From assembly GCF_014656395.1 (NCBI RefSeq), contig NZ_BNCI01000001.1:124001-188000 (forward strand): a stretch of DNA of 64,000 nt. Direction: 5' to 3'. Numbering within the stretch: the stretch's first letter is position 1; each line of letters begins with the position of its first letter. Below the pieces are notes generated by a model, which was not told the origin of the DNA, ran no database searches, and saw only the letters and a list, made by a program, of their open reading frames with translations. Position numbers and translations under genes: made by a program. The DNA is from Kordiimonas sediminis (lineage in GTDB: Bacteria > Pseudomonadota > Alphaproteobacteria > Sphingomonadales > Kordiimonadaceae). Below, piece after piece: positions 51,036 to 60,924 of this stretch.

Positions 51036-52399
51036 ACCGCTTCTGCCTTTACTGAGTGCAGGGGAGCCTGCGCAGTATTTTCAGCATCCAGCATAAGAAT
51101 ACGATTATTCATATCCGGGGTAATCCACGGCCTGCTGATATCGCCCATCTGTTCAGCAGCATGAAGCCCACTTTGAAGACCATCTTCGTGGAAGCCATAC
51201 CCGAAATGAGCGCCTGCATACCAAATATTACGGTGTCCCATCAGTTCGCCCAGACGTAGCTGCGCTTCCAGTGTTTTCATATCAAAAATTGGATGCTCAT
51301 AATCAGTGGTATAATGCACAAGCGCCGGATCTGGTTCGCTGGCCGGGTTTAAAGTGACAAACATCGGCTTATCTGTATCAAGCGGTTGCAGGCGGTTCAT
51401 CCAGTAGGTTACAGACAGGCTGGACTGATCCTCATCTTTGCCGTGCAAATAATTCCAACTGGACCACGCTTTCCGCCGTTTAGGCATAAACTGCGTATCG
51501 CTGTGCAGAACTGCCTGATTGGGTGCATAGGAAAAGCTGCTTAAGATTTCTGTTTCCAGCGGGTCAGCATCCTCAAGAAGACGCAGGGCTGTGTTTGCAT
51601 GTGTGGCAATCAGAATACGGTCATACTGCTGCACGTCATTGCCTGCGAAAACCAGCACACCGCTCTCTGTACGAATGATGCGGTTAACCGCAGTACTGGT
51701 CAGATACTGTGCGCCAGAATGCTCCTTCACTGCGTTTACGTAGGTACGACTCCCCCCGGGAACCGTGTACCACTGCGGGCGGTCAGACACCTGCAATAAG
51801 CCGTGATTTTGGCAAAACCGCAGAAAACTTTTCAGTGGGAAATCACCAACCTTTTCAGACGGCGTCGACCATACGGCAGCTGCCATCGGGAGGATATGAT
51901 CACGCAGGAATGTCTCGTCATAGTTATGCTCGCGCAAATAATCCCGCAGACTAATCATACCAACCTGTTCAGGAGCAAGGCCATTTGTTGCCTTGTAAAA
52001 GCGCAACAGCTCCTTCAGCATCCGCCAGAACCGTGGCCGTAAAATATTACCCGGCTGGGCAAAAAGCTCGGAGAGCTTGTCACTGCCTGCATATTCAAAG
52101 CCGCCTCCGTCCATAGATACACCGAACGACATATCTGTTGCGTGAAGCGTGACACCTACGGCCTTCATCAGGGCTAGGAAGTTAGGATAATTACGGTCGT
52201 TACAGACAATAAATCCGGTATCAACAGGGATGGTTTTCCCGTCGTCTAATACATCTACGGTATTTGCATGCCCACCAAGATTGGGGCCTGCCTCATATAC
52301 GGTAACGTTATGCTTCTGGGACAGTAACCAACTGGCCCCCATGCCAGAAATACCAGCACCGATAACTGCGATACGAAGAGGCGGTTGTGATAAATCCAT
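51032..52399 (-). CDS. FAD-dependent amine oxidase-like protein, probable furan fatty acid pathway
   Basis: 455 residues from the ATG at 52399; a TTG at 52423 is a longer option. N-terminal FAD motif IAVIGAGISGMGASWLLS, VYEAGPNLGGHANTV, DTGFIVCNDRNYPNF and C-terminal YAGAHFGYGFHEDGLQSGL. Homologues are flavoprotein desaturase/oxidase candidates acting on methylated fatty acids. It heads the operon of DUF1365, methyltransferase and DUF3833, behind a TAATCC-N16-CGTA promoter that resembles RpoE/ChrR promoters. Confidence 0.88.
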   Translation of the reverse strand: MDLSQPPLRIAVIGAGISGMGASWLLSQKHNVTVYEAGPNLGGHANTVDVLDDGKTIPVDTGFIVCNDRNYPNFLALMKAVGVTLHATDMSFGVSMDGGGFEYAGSDKLSELFAQPGNILRPRFWRMLKELLRFYKATNGLAPEQVGMISLRDYLREHNYDETFLRDHILPMAAAVWSTPSEKVGDFPLKSFLRFCQNHGLLQVSDRPQWYTVPGGSRTYVNAVKEHSGAQYLTSTAVNRIIRTESGVLVFAGNDVQQYDRILIATHANTALRLLEDADPLETEILSSFSYAPNQAVLHSDTQFMPKRRKAWSSWNYLHGKDEDQSSLSVTYWMNRLQPLDTDKPMFVTLNPASEPDPALVHYTTDYEHPIFDMKTLEAQLRLGELMGHRNIWYAGAHFGYGFHEDGLQSGLHAAEQMGDISRPWITPDMNNRILMLDAENTAQAPLHSVKAEAV

Positions 52400-52432
52400 G
52401 GAAAGAAGCCTTTGTAATTTCAATGATCTTCT

Positions 52433-52458
52433 TACGCCAAAGTGAGATCATTGGATTA
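52433..52458 (-). promoter_or_regulatory. RpoE-type promoter candidate for the fatty-acid operon
   Basis: On the minus strand TAATCC (52453-52458), 16 bases, CGTA (52433-52436), 34 bases before the ATG at 52399. It has the same spacing and -10 as the two divergent promoters at 46806-46851. Confidence 0.5.
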
Positions 52459-52574
52459 CAGCCATCCATCAGATTATGTGTTTTATCACAGCGCGCTGCA
52501 ATTTACCGCATGGTGCCTATCTGCACATACCCCCACACTAACAGAAATAAGGCAATGTAGATGATGTCTAAGAC

Positions 52575-53450
52575 TTACTCGGCATCAAAGGCCGCGATGG
52601 CCTGTGCGACAGCTACCAGTCTTTTTGCCTCTGCAACATGTAGATCCTCAATCATCTTTCCCTGATATGCCGCTACACCCTTCCCTGCTGCGAAGGCTTC
52701 CTCATAGGCTGCAATGATGGCATGTGCCTCTTCGACCTCTTCCTCTGCCGGGCTGAACACCCTATTTGCCGGTGCGATTTGGGCAGGATGCACCAGCGAT
52801 TTACCATCAAAGCCCATTGTCAGTGCCTGTCTCGCTTCTGCGATGAAGCCCTCTTCATCCTTGATCGCATTATAGACAGCATCAAGAATTACAAGGCCGT
52901 GTGCCCGCGCGGCCAACAGCGCGAGCGTTAGGGCTGGCAGGATATTACTACGGTCAGGGATATGGCGCGCCCGCATATCCTTAATCAAATCATTACTGCC
53001 GATAATCATCCCTTTAAGACGCCCACCCGCACCAGCAATAGAGGCTGCGTTTAAAAAGGCAGCCGGTGTTTCCATCATGATCCAAAGCTGAAAAGTCTCC
53101 GGAGCGCCTGCCGCGTCCATCTGATCTTCGATCAGATTGACATCATCAATGCAATTGACTTTGGGCACCACAATTCCGTCTGCTTCGCTGCAGGCAATTG
53201 CACTTATGTCTGCCTGTCCCCACGGCGTATCAAGGCCGTTCGCCCGGATCAGAACAGATTTTCTGCCGTAGGCACCACTGTTTGCCGCCTCTACTGCCTG
53301 TTCGCGTGCGGCGGCTTTCGCATCGGGCCGAACTGCATCTTCCAGATCAAATATATACCCATCTGCCGGCAGTGACTTTGCCTTTTCAAGCGCACGATCA
53401 TTTGATGCAGGCATATAGAGAAAACTGCGACAGGGCTGACTATCAGACAT
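52575..53450 (-). CDS. CoA ester lyase (CitE/HpcH-like)
   Basis: 291 residues, TIM-barrel lyase of the CitE/malyl-CoA lyase group: SFLYMPASNDRALEKAKSLP, YIFDLEDAV (metal-binding), VLIRANGLDTPWG, IMMETPAAFLNAASI and KSLVHPAQIAPANRVF. These enzymes split or make malyl-, citramalyl- or methylmalyl-CoA. It has no citDF partners here, so it is not the citrate lyase beta chain. It starts 11 bases after the PepSY gene in the selD-mnmH operon, an odd company. Confidence 0.88.
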   Translation of the reverse strand: MSDSQPCRSFLYMPASNDRALEKAKSLPADGYIFDLEDAVRPDAKAAAREQAVEAANSGAYGRKSVLIRANGLDTPWGQADISAIACSEADGIVVPKVNCIDDVNLIEDQMDAAGAPETFQLWIMMETPAAFLNAASIAGAGGRLKGMIIGSNDLIKDMRARHIPDRSNILPALTLALLAARAHGLVILDAVYNAIKDEEGFIAEARQALTMGFDGKSLVHPAQIAPANRVFSPAEEEVEEAHAIIAAYEEAFAAGKGVAAYQGKMIEDLHVAEAKRLVAVAQAIAAFDAE

Positions 53451-53461
53451 ACAGAGTACTC

Positions 53462-54214
53462 TTACTTTTTCCTGGCAGAGCGCGGGGCCCGCTTTCCCAT
53501 GATGAAATTGAAATCTTTGCGGTGGAACCGAAAATACAGCAAAACAAACCCCGAAATTACGAAGAATAATGCGGCAAATGCAGTGGTATACAGCAAGGGA
53601 TTATTAAAATCGTCCCGCGTATCATAATCCATTATGTGCAACATCCACATAAAGTCATAAAACCGCCAAAGGTCTGTTCGGGTTGAAAGAAGCTGACCTG
53701 TTTCCGGATGGATATAAAGACTGGTATTCTGGCTATCAGAAAAATCAGCACGCCAGACAGGCAGGCTTCCCCTGTATTCCACTTCGGTCTCTTCCAAAAA
53801 CTCCACAGAAGCAAGCGGCCCGTCCCCAACATAAAAGCCACTTGCAATCGCCCTGATCTCGTCTGCACCCAGCTGAGGCAGTGCGTGCCCGGTGGCAGCA
53901 TCAAAATATACGACCTTGCCATCAGTTAGCGTAACCTTGAAAACCGGCTGCCCCATCAATTGATCCAGTGCAATCGATGTTGTTTCCTCTGCATACTCTG
54001 CAAGCTCTGCTTTAAGGGAGGGCAAACTATAATCCGCCACATCAATCCGACCAGGCGCTTCTATGCTAACGAGATGATCGCCGCGCACCTGGTTAATATG
54101 AAACCAGCTCATGACGAAACCACCAGATACCCAAAACAAGAGCTGAATACCAAGTATCAAGCCAATCCACTTATGGACTTTGCTCGCCAGAATATGAAAC
54201 TTTTGCTTACTCAC
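53462..54214 (-). CDS. PepSY-domain membrane protein
   Basis: 250 residues from the GTG at 54214, which overlaps the mnmH stop and has AGGGA upstream. N-terminal transmembrane helix (VHKWIGLILGIQLLFWVSGG) with the PepSY_TM start pattern SKVHKWIG, periplasmic PepSY region (KVTLTDGKVVYFDAATGHAL, YIHPETGQLLSTRTDLWRF) and a second helix (LLYTTAFAALFFVISGFVLLYF). The basic tail RAPRSARKK is cytoplasmic. PepSY proteins are linked to iron reduction or peptidase inhibition; the role is unclear here. Confidence 0.82.
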   Translation of the reverse strand: MSKQKFHILASKVHKWIGLILGIQLLFWVSGGFVMSWFHINQVRGDHLVSIEAPGRIDVADYSLPSLKAELAEYAEETTSIALDQLMGQPVFKVTLTDGKVVYFDAATGHALPQLGADEIRAIASGFYVGDGPLASVEFLEETEVEYRGSLPVWRADFSDSQNTSLYIHPETGQLLSTRTDLWRFYDFMWMLHIMDYDTRDDFNNPLLYTTAFAALFFVISGFVLLYFRFHRKDFNFIMGKRAPRSARKK

Positions 54215-55305
54215 GCACACTGTTCCCTGCAAAATACTGCTGCTTCTTCAGGATGCCCACTGAATACAATCGGGTTATCCTTGCGGGATAACTGATAATC
54301 GTACATAGGATCATAATAGTTTAGCAGCAAATCCCTAATCCAGTCTTTATGACTGTGATTGTCCCCTTTTTCCTGCGCTAGTAAGGCGTCTTCAAGCAGG
54401 GTTGTCAAATGTTTATAATTGACACCGCCAAGTCTGTTTTTAATACGGGCGAAGGATTGCCGCATGAAATCCCCATAAGCTGCAAGCCCGCCGTCGCCAA
54501 AGTTCTGGATATATTCTTCTGTCAGTAAAACAACATAATCCCTGTGGATACGCTCAACCCGGCTTTCAAGCGGTTCATCAAGAATAACCAGTGGCCATTC
54601 TTTCATGCGGCTGACCAGTGACAGCGGCAATGTAATACCCCCAATCCGATTGCTTTCATCTTCTACAAGAATTGGCTTATCCGGATACCCATGCCTGATC
54701 TTCAGAAGCTTTATAGCAAGCGTATTTTCAAAATTAATCTGCGTAGGCTGGCCTGAAATTCGGCGCCCGAAGCTGGAGCCGCGGTGCTGCGCCAACCCTT
54801 CAAGATCAATTGCCGTTGGAAATGGCTGCAGAAAATCGGTTTTACCCACACCTGTCCGGCCAGCAATAATGAAAAATGCCTGCCTGGTTACAATTTCATC
54901 AATACTGTCAATAAGATAACGGCGAAGAGCTTTATAGCCTCCTTTCACCAGCGGATAAGGTAATCCCGCTTCTTTCATCCACTGCTGGCTTAATTGGGAC
55001 CGCAGACCGCCTCGAAAACAATATAAATACCCTTCCGGATTTTCATCGATAAAAGCCTTCCAGGCGGCAAGCCGGTTTTCCTTGACCATTCCGGTAACAA
55101 GCGAGTGCCCTAAACGGATTGCCGCTTCCTGCCCGTGTTCCTTATATTCGATGCCCACACTTTCGCGTTCATCATCCAACATCAGCGGCAGGTTAACAGC
55201 GGTCGGAAAAGCCCCTTTGGCGAACTCAACCGGTGCCCGCAAATCAATAAGCGGCACATCCTTTAAAAATAAATCAAGATAAGCTGATGTATCGGGACGT
55301 TTCAC
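54211..55305 (-). CDS. mnmH: tRNA 2-selenouridine synthase MnmH
   Basis: 364 residues from a GTG start. N-terminal rhodanese domain with the active Cys at residue 96 in LYCFRGGLRSQ, then a P-loop domain with AGRTGVGKTDFLQ. It swaps sulfur for selenium on the wobble 2-thiouridine of tRNAs for Lys, Glu and Gln, by way of a geranylated intermediate. It follows selD directly, which supplies selenophosphate. Confidence 0.94.
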   Translation of the reverse strand: MKRPDTSAYLDLFLKDVPLIDLRAPVEFAKGAFPTAVNLPLMLDDERESVGIEYKEHGQEAAIRLGHSLVTGMVKENRLAAWKAFIDENPEGYLYCFRGGLRSQLSQQWMKEAGLPYPLVKGGYKALRRYLIDSIDEIVTRQAFFIIAGRTGVGKTDFLQPFPTAIDLEGLAQHRGSSFGRRISGQPTQINFENTLAIKLLKIRHGYPDKPILVEDESNRIGGITLPLSLVSRMKEWPLVILDEPLESRVERIHRDYVVLLTEEYIQNFGDGGLAAYGDFMRQSFARIKNRLGGVNYKHLTTLLEDALLAQEKGDNHSHKDWIRDLLLNYYDPMYDYQLSRKDNPIVFSGHPEEAAVFCREQCA

Positions 55306-56340
55306 CTACACCACCTGTACAAGTGCATTATCCGATGTGTGCGGCACCAATTCACCAATTGGCTCCAAGGAGAGTCCCGCATGGGCGGCACTGGCATAAA
55401 ACGCCTCAAGACCAAATGGTTCGACTGCAACGAGCAACCCGCCGCTGGTCTGAGGATCACACAGTATCTGTTTCTGCCTGTCCGTCACCGGGCCAATCTT
55501 ATGACCATAACTGTCAAAGTTCCGGTTCGTTCCGCCCGGGATACAGCCCAAATCAAGATACTCTTCCACAGGCGGCAAGACAGGTACTGACGCAAAATCA
55601 AGCACGGCACCCAGCCCGCTACCTTCGCAAATCTCCGCTAAATGCCCCAATAAGCCAAATCCGGTGATGTCAGTAAGTGCCGTTACTGATGGTAGTTTTG
55701 CAAAATCAGCCCCAACACTGTTCATCTGGCACATAATATCCCGCGCCAGATTTGCATGCTCTGATTTCAGTTTTTTCTGTTTGGTTGCCGTTGTTAGAAC
55801 GCCGACACCTAGCGGTTTGGTTAGAAATAGTTTTGAACCTGCCGTTGCCTTGCTGTTTTCTTTCAGGTCTGCGATCTGGACTTCACCCGTGACAGCAAGT
55901 CCGAAGATAGGCTCCGGGGCATCAATGGAATGCCCACCTGCCAGTAAAATGCCAGCCTCGGCGCACGCCTGCCGCCCGCCATCAATAACCTTTGCTGCAA
56001 CTTCTGGCGCCAGCACATTCACCGGCCATCCTAAAATAGCAATCGCCATCAAGGGTTTGCCGCCCATAGCGTAAATATCGCTGATTGCATTCGTCGCTGC
56101 GATACGCCCAAAATCAAATGGATCATCAACTATGGGCATGAAAAAATCGGTTGTACTGATAACCGCGCGGCCATCCCCCATATCATACACGGCTGCATCA
56201 TCCCGGGTCGCGTTACCAACGAGAAGCTTTGGATCGTCCGCCGGGACAAAAGAGGACCGAAGGATCGTATCCAGTATTTTCGGCGAAATTTTACAGCCAC
56301 AGCCCGCGCCGTGGCTATATTCAGTTAATTTAATATCCAT
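55306..56340 (-). CDS. selD: Selenide, water dikinase SelD
   Basis: 344 residues. Catalytic motif [13 protein letters not shown] with Cys14 and Lys17 equivalent to E. coli Cys17 and Lys20; Cys and not selenocysteine. AIRS-type ATP domain: [33 protein letters not shown] and [13 protein letters not shown]. It makes selenophosphate from selenide and ATP. With mnmH next to it, selenouridine in tRNA is the visible use; selA and selB are not in the window. Confidence 0.95.
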   Translation of the reverse strand: MDIKLTEYSHGAGCGCKISPKILDTILRSSFVPADDPKLLVGNATRDDAAVYDMGDGRAVISTTDFFMPIVDDPFDFGRIAATNAISDIYAMGGKPLMAIAILGWPVNVLAPEVAAKVIDGGRQACAEAGILLAGGHSIDAPEPIFGLAVTGEVQIADLKENSKATAGSKLFLTKPLGVGVLTTATKQKKLKSEHANLARDIMCQMNSVGADFAKLPSVTALTDITGFGLLGHLAEICEGSGLGAVLDFASVPVLPPVEEYLDLGCIPGGTNRNFDSYGHKIGPVTDRQKQILCDPQTSGGLLVAVEPFGLEAFYASAAHAGLSLEPIGELVPHTSDNALVQVV

Positions 56341-56409
56341 GCTATTTCCCTTCGCTTGCTATGGCTATAGCAGGACTGGAAATGCAACTCAATTGGCTAG
56401 CGCCAACCA

Positions 56410-57108
56410 TTAGGATTCTGCGGCATCAATCGCATAGCCTTCGCTGCGGACAGTACGGAATAAATCAGGTAGTCCGTGCATATTCAAAGCCATCCGCAAG
56501 CGCCTGATGGCAACATCCACAGTACGGTCTTCCACATACACATCATGACCCCACGCCAGATCCAGAAGCTGATTACGGCTAAACACCTTACCTGGGCGCG
56601 ACAGGAACACCTTCAGAAGCCTGAATTCCGTTGGCCCCAGTTTGATGATCTTGCCTGCACGGGTGACCTTTTTGCTTTCAAGGTCCATGACGATATCGGC
56701 GTATGTCAGCAAACTTTGCTGCAAATCTGGACGCGACCGGCGCATGACCGCATTAATTCGGGCAACAAGTTCGCTGGGCAGATAGGGTTTAACCACAAAG
56801 TCATCAACGCCTACTTCAAACCCGCGCAGCCTGTCGTCTTCTTCACCGCGGGCCGTCAGCATAATAACTGGCAGGCCCTTGGATTCATCGCGCGCACGCA
56901 GCCACCGCATCAATTTGATGCCCGACATTTCCGGCATCATCCAGTCCAGCACCAGCAGATCAGGCTTTTCATCCTCAATCATCTGCGTAGCTGTTTCACC
57001 ATCATTCGCGACCGATACACGGAAACCGGCATCTTCCAGATTATACTTCAGGATTTCCGCCTGACCAATTTCGTCCTCGGCGATAAGAATGTGTGACGTA
57101 TCTTGCAT
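56410..57108 (-). CDS. phoB: Phosphate response regulator PhoB
   Basis: 232 residues. Receiver domain with acidic pocket AEDE, phosphoacceptor Asp55 in VLDWMMPEMSG, and KPYLPSEL. OmpR-type winged helix: LGPTEFRLLKVFLSRPGKVF, VDVAIRRLRMAL, RSEGYAID. PhoB binds the Pho boxes found upstream of pstS and plcP in this window. Last gene of the pst operon, 17 bases after phoU. Confidence 0.96.
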   Translation of the reverse strand: MQDTSHILIAEDEIGQAEILKYNLEDAGFRVSVANDGETATQMIEDEKPDLLVLDWMMPEMSGIKLMRWLRARDESKGLPVIMLTARGEEDDRLRGFEVGVDDFVVKPYLPSELVARINAVMRRSRPDLQQSLLTYADIVMDLESKKVTRAGKIIKLGPTEFRLLKVFLSRPGKVFSRNQLLDLAWGHDVYVEDRTVDVAIRRLRMALNMHGLPDLFRTVRSEGYAIDAAES

Positions 57109-57125
57109 AGTCTACTCTCGTTCCA

Positions 57126-57836
57126 TCAAAGCTCGGCAACGATGGTTGCTGACTTATCTTTACTTTCGTGATGGTTGTCGAAGGTATCGCCTTCAACGAT
57201 GAAATGAATTTGCTCTGCAATATTCGTCGCATGATCACCGATACGTTCGATGTTCTTCGCGATAAACAGAAAATGCGTACAAGCTGTGATATTACGAGGG
57301 TCTTCCATCATATAGGTCAGGATTTCCCGGAACAGTGATGTATGCAGGCGGTCAACGTCTTCATCACTGTAGATAACCTGATGGGCCTTGGCGACATCGC
57401 CCTGAATGTATGCATCCAGTACTTCACGGATCATGTCTTCCACCATTTTACTCATTCGCTCAACGGAACGGGAAATGCTGGACAAGATCGGCGACTGAGA
57501 GATGGTGATCACCCTTTTGGAGATATTCTTGGCATAGTCGCCCATCCGTTCGAGATCATTTGACAAGCGGATGGTCGCAATGACCTTGCGCAGATCCGCC
57601 GCCATTGGCTGACGCAGCGCCAGAAGCTTGGTCGCCCCTTCGACGATTTCCTGCTCGCACGCATCAATGCGCTTATCAGAGGCAATTGTCTGCTTCGCTA
57701 GCTCTACATCATAATTCACAACGCTGTTTGTAGCGTCAGACAGTAGTTTTTCAACCAGTCCACCCATTTCCGCGATTGTGCGGTCAAGGTCAGCAAGCTG
57801 ATCGTCATAGGCTTTTACGATATGTTCCTGTGGCAT
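57126..57836 (-). CDS. phoU: Phosphate signalling protein PhoU
   Basis: 236 residues, the full double PhoU helical bundle: AYDDQLADLDRTIAEMGGLV, RQPMAADLRKVIATIRLSND, LERMGDYAKNISKR and in the second half ARNIERIGDHATNI-like FIAKNIERIGDHATNIAEQ. PhoU links PstSCAB status to PhoR and restrains PhoB when phosphate is ample. Confidence 0.96.
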   Translation of the reverse strand: MPQEHIVKAYDDQLADLDRTIAEMGGLVEKLLSDATNSVVNYDVELAKQTIASDKRIDACEQEIVEGATKLLALRQPMAADLRKVIATIRLSNDLERMGDYAKNISKRVITISQSPILSSISRSVERMSKMVEDMIREVLDAYIQGDVAKAHQVIYSDEDVDRLHTSLFREILTYMMEDPRNITACTHFLFIAKNIERIGDHATNIAEQIHFIVEGDTFDNHHESKDKSATIVAEL

Positions 57837-57887
57837 AGTTTTCTTTCACTTTTTAAAATGCGTGGCCCAAAAGCCATGAAGCATTTA

Positions 57888-58700
57888 TTAGCCAATACGC
57901 CCGGTAATGTAGGCTTCTGTTCTTTCGTCTTGCGGGTTGGTGAACATGTCTGCCGTTGCACCGGTTTCCACCAGATACCCCAGGTGGAAGAAAGCCGTCG
58001 TGTCCGACACTCGCGCAGCCTGCTGCATGGAATGCGTCACAATAACAATCGTGTAGCGCTGCTTCAGTTCGTTCATCAATTCTTCGATCTTGGCCGTCGC
58101 AATCGGATCAAGCGCAGAACACGGCTCATCCATCAGGATCACTTCTGGCTCAATCGCAATCGCGCGGGCAATACACAGACGCTGCTGCTGGCCACCTGAA
58201 AGACCTGTACCCTGACTATCCAGACGGTCATGTACTTCATCCCACAACCCCGCGCGGCGCAGGCTTTTCTCTACGATCGCATCAAGGTCAGCCTTCGTTT
58301 TTGCCAAACCGTGGATACGCGGCCCGTAGGCGACATTTTCATAAATTGACTTCGGGAACGGATTTGCCTTCTGGAAAACCATGCCGATACGGCGTCGCAG
58401 AACTTCGACATCGACACTTTTGTCGTAAATATCCTGTCCGTCCAGAGTGATCGTTCCCTCAACCTTACAGGTTGGTATCAGATCATTCATACGGTTCAGA
58501 CACCGCAGGAATGTTGTCTTACCACATCCGGATGGGCCAATCAGTGCCGTCACCTTCTGGGGCGCTATTTCCAGATCAATGCCGAACAGAGTTTGGCGGT
58601 CACCGTAGGCAACATTCACATTTTTCGCCAGAATTTTAGGCTGCACCGCAGTATCCTCCGCTTTTACAAGTTTTTCTAAAACTGTCATTCGACTTACCAT
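57888..58700 (-). CDS. pstB: Phosphate ABC transporter ATPase PstB
   Basis: 270 residues from the ATG at 58700, which overlaps the pstA stop; the ATG at 58688 is also possible. Walker [11 protein letters not shown], signature [17 protein letters not shown], Walker [14 protein letters not shown] and the His switch [13 protein letters not shown]. The protein hydrolyses ATP for phosphate import through PstA and PstC. Confidence 0.97.
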   Translation of the reverse strand: MVSRMTVLEKLVKAEDTAVQPKILAKNVNVAYGDRQTLFGIDLEIAPQKVTALIGPSGCGKTTFLRCLNRMNDLIPTCKVEGTITLDGQDIYDKSVDVEVLRRRIGMVFQKANPFPKSIYENVAYGPRIHGLAKTKADLDAIVEKSLRRAGLWDEVHDRLDSQGTGLSGGQQQRLCIARAIAIEPEVILMDEPCSALDPIATAKIEELMNELKQRYTIVIVTHSMQQAARVSDTTAFFHLGYLVETGATADMFTNPQDERTEAYITGRIG

Positions 58701-59941
58701 TTCTTTTCAAGTTTCTTCCGCAAAATGATCGCGGTCAAATTCATTACGAACAAAAAGAGCAGCAGAACAATAATCGCACCGGATGTTTTCTCTGCAAAAG
58801 CCCTCTCTGGACTATCGGCCCACAAATACACCTGGACTGGCAGCGCGGATGTCGGGTCCATAAAGCTGCTTGGAGGATCTGCAATAAAGGCAACCATACC
58901 AATCATCAAAAGGGGAGCCGTCTCGCCCAGCGCACGCGCCATACCCAGAATTGTTCCAGTCAACATACCCGGCAGTGCCAAAGGCAACACATGGTGGAAC
59001 ACTGCCTGAATGTGCGTAGCACCTAGCCCTAGCGCTGCTTCCCGAATGGATGGCGGCACAGACTGCAGCGCGACACGGCTGGCAATAATGATTGTCGGCA
59101 ACGTCATCAGGGACAGAACCATACCGCCAACCAGAGCCGAAGAACGCGGCAAGCCAAAGGTGTTCAAAAAGACCGCAAGACCGAGCAAGCCGAAAATAAT
59201 CGACGGCACTGTTGCGAGGTTATTGATGTTAACCTCAAGGAAAGCCGTAAGCTTATTTTTAGGCGCAAATTCCTCAAGATAGATTGCTGCAAGGATACCA
59301 ATCACAAAGGATAGAACCAAACATACCACCAGTGTGAAGATAGAGCCCATCAGCGCACCCCCAATACCGGCACGCTCCGGGTCACGGCTATCACCGTTCA
59401 CAAGGAAACCGGTATTGAAAGACATTCGAAGCCTGTCATCTGCGACCCATGTATCCAGCCACCCTTTCTGGCGGTCAGAAAAACTACCCAGCATATCCGG
59501 GGCAAAATCGCTTTTGTAAGCCATGTCGATATCATCGGACACAGGTATCCATACAGTTACTACAGCGGCTTGCGTCTGCTGATCCGCAATAGCCGATAGC
59601 AATTCGATATCTGAACCCTCGCCTGCCATCTTATAGGCTTCTCTGCGTGCGGAACGCCCTTTGGCATCCGGCAGATTATGCAACATGCTCTGCCGCAGCA
59701 AAGTAAAGCCGTCATCCCCATGCTCTGCAATCATCTCCTGTGGCACCTCCAGACGAACTTCCGTCTGAAAAAAGGCTCCGATACCCTGATAGACGATTGA
59801 GCCAATCAGGAAAGTCAGGAAAGCCAGGCTGAAGGCAACAGCCATTTTCCCAACAAGGTGGAAACGCCGTTCAGCACGGTACCGGCGATTAAGGCCTGGC
59901 AACGACTCCCGCGTCAGCGATGTTTTGTTAGTATCAGTCAT
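58694..59941 (-). CDS. pstA: Phosphate ABC transporter permease PstA
   Basis: 415 residues, longer than the 290-residue E. coli protein. The additional N-terminal 170 residues include a membrane helix and a periplasmic DUF3333-type domain common in alphaproteobacterial PstA. The ABC permease part starts about residue 195 ([20 protein letters not shown]) and has the EAA loop [20 protein letters not shown]. Overlaps pstC by 8 bases. Confidence 0.95.
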   Translation of the reverse strand: MTDTNKTSLTRESLPGLNRRYRAERRFHLVGKMAVAFSLAFLTFLIGSIVYQGIGAFFQTEVRLEVPQEMIAEHGDDGFTLLRQSMLHNLPDAKGRSARREAYKMAGEGSDIELLSAIADQQTQAAVVTVWIPVSDDIDMAYKSDFAPDMLGSFSDRQKGWLDTWVADDRLRMSFNTGFLVNGDSRDPERAGIGGALMGSIFTLVVCLVLSFVIGILAAIYLEEFAPKNKLTAFLEVNINNLATVPSIIFGLLGLAVFLNTFGLPRSSALVGGMVLSLMTLPTIIIASRVALQSVPPSIREAALGLGATHIQAVFHHVLPLALPGMLTGTILGMARALGETAPLLMIGMVAFIADPPSSFMDPTSALPVQVYLWADSPERAFAEKTSGAIIVLLLFLFVMNLTAIILRKKLEKKW

Positions 59942-60887
59942 ATGCTTCTCTATACCGGTTCACAAACCAGTTCCCGACCATGTTGAACAATAGGGTTATG
60001 ACAAAAAGCGCAAGGCCAAGGGCAAAAGCTGCCAGAGTTTTCGCACTGTCGAACTCCTGATCGCCTGTCAGCAGCATTACAATCTGCACAGTCACCGTCG
60101 TAACAGCTTCCAGAGGGTTTATTGTCAGGTTGGCGGCAAGACCCGCGGCCATAACCACGATCATTGTCTCGCCAACCGCGCGAGACGCTGCCAGCATCAT
60201 ACCGCCAGCAATGCCGGGCAATGCTGCGGGCAATACCACCTTACGAATTGTCTCTGACTTGGTCGCACCCAAACCGATAGACCCTTCGCGCAAGGATGCA
60301 GGCACGGCAGAAATCACGTCGTCTGAAATCGAGGATACAAGCGGAATGATCATCACGCCCATCACAAGACCGGCAGCCAGAGCAGACTCAGATGCAATCT
60401 CCAGCCCAATCGCAGCCCCTGCATCCCGTAATAATGGGGCAATGACAATCGCAGCGAAGAACCCGTAAACAACGGTCGGTACACCCGCGAGCACTTCAAG
60501 CGTTGGCTTCACGATAGCGCGACGTCTGGCTGACGCATATTCAGACAAATACACCGCCGAATAAATACCCAAGGGGCCTGCAACCAATAGCGCGATGGCA
60601 CTGATTAAAATGGTTCCTGCCAACAAAGGCACGGCACCAAATGCCCCGGACGAGCCCACCTGATCCGAGCGCATTGCCGTTTGCGGGTTCCACTCAAGGC
60701 CGAACATGAAATCGAAAAAACTGACCTCAGAGAAAAAACGTACCGATTCCACGACGAGCGAGAAGACAATCCCGATTGTAACCAGAACCGCGATGCCGGA
60801 TGAGGCTAACAGCCCAAGCTTGATCAGCCTCTCCGTCATCAGTTTTTTACCCTTGCTTGTGCCACGTAATGATGGACTTGCGGGCAT
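59934..60887 (-). CDS. pstC: Phosphate ABC transporter permease PstC
   Basis: 317 residues from the ATG at 60887 (AGG upstream); an internal ATG at 60839 with AAGGG is the alternative. Six transmembrane helices: GIAVLVTIGIVFSLVVESVR first, then VPLLAGTILISAIALLVAG; EAA loop REGSIGLGATKSETIRKVVL. Shorter than the long alphaproteobacterial form. Pairs with PstA to form the channel. Confidence 0.95.
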   Translation of the reverse strand: MPASPSLRGTSKGKKLMTERLIKLGLLASSGIAVLVTIGIVFSLVVESVRFFSEVSFFDFMFGLEWNPQTAMRSDQVGSSGAFGAVPLLAGTILISAIALLVAGPLGIYSAVYLSEYASARRRAIVKPTLEVLAGVPTVVYGFFAAIVIAPLLRDAGAAIGLEIASESALAAGLVMGVMIIPLVSSISDDVISAVPASLREGSIGLGATKSETIRKVVLPAALPGIAGGMMLAASRAVGETMIVVMAAGLAANLTINPLEAVTTVTVQIVMLLTGDQEFDSAKTLAAFALGLALFVITLLFNMVGNWFVNRYREAYD

Positions 60888-60924
60888 ATACCTGTCCTTC
60901 CAGACGATTGTTATTTACTAGGTA

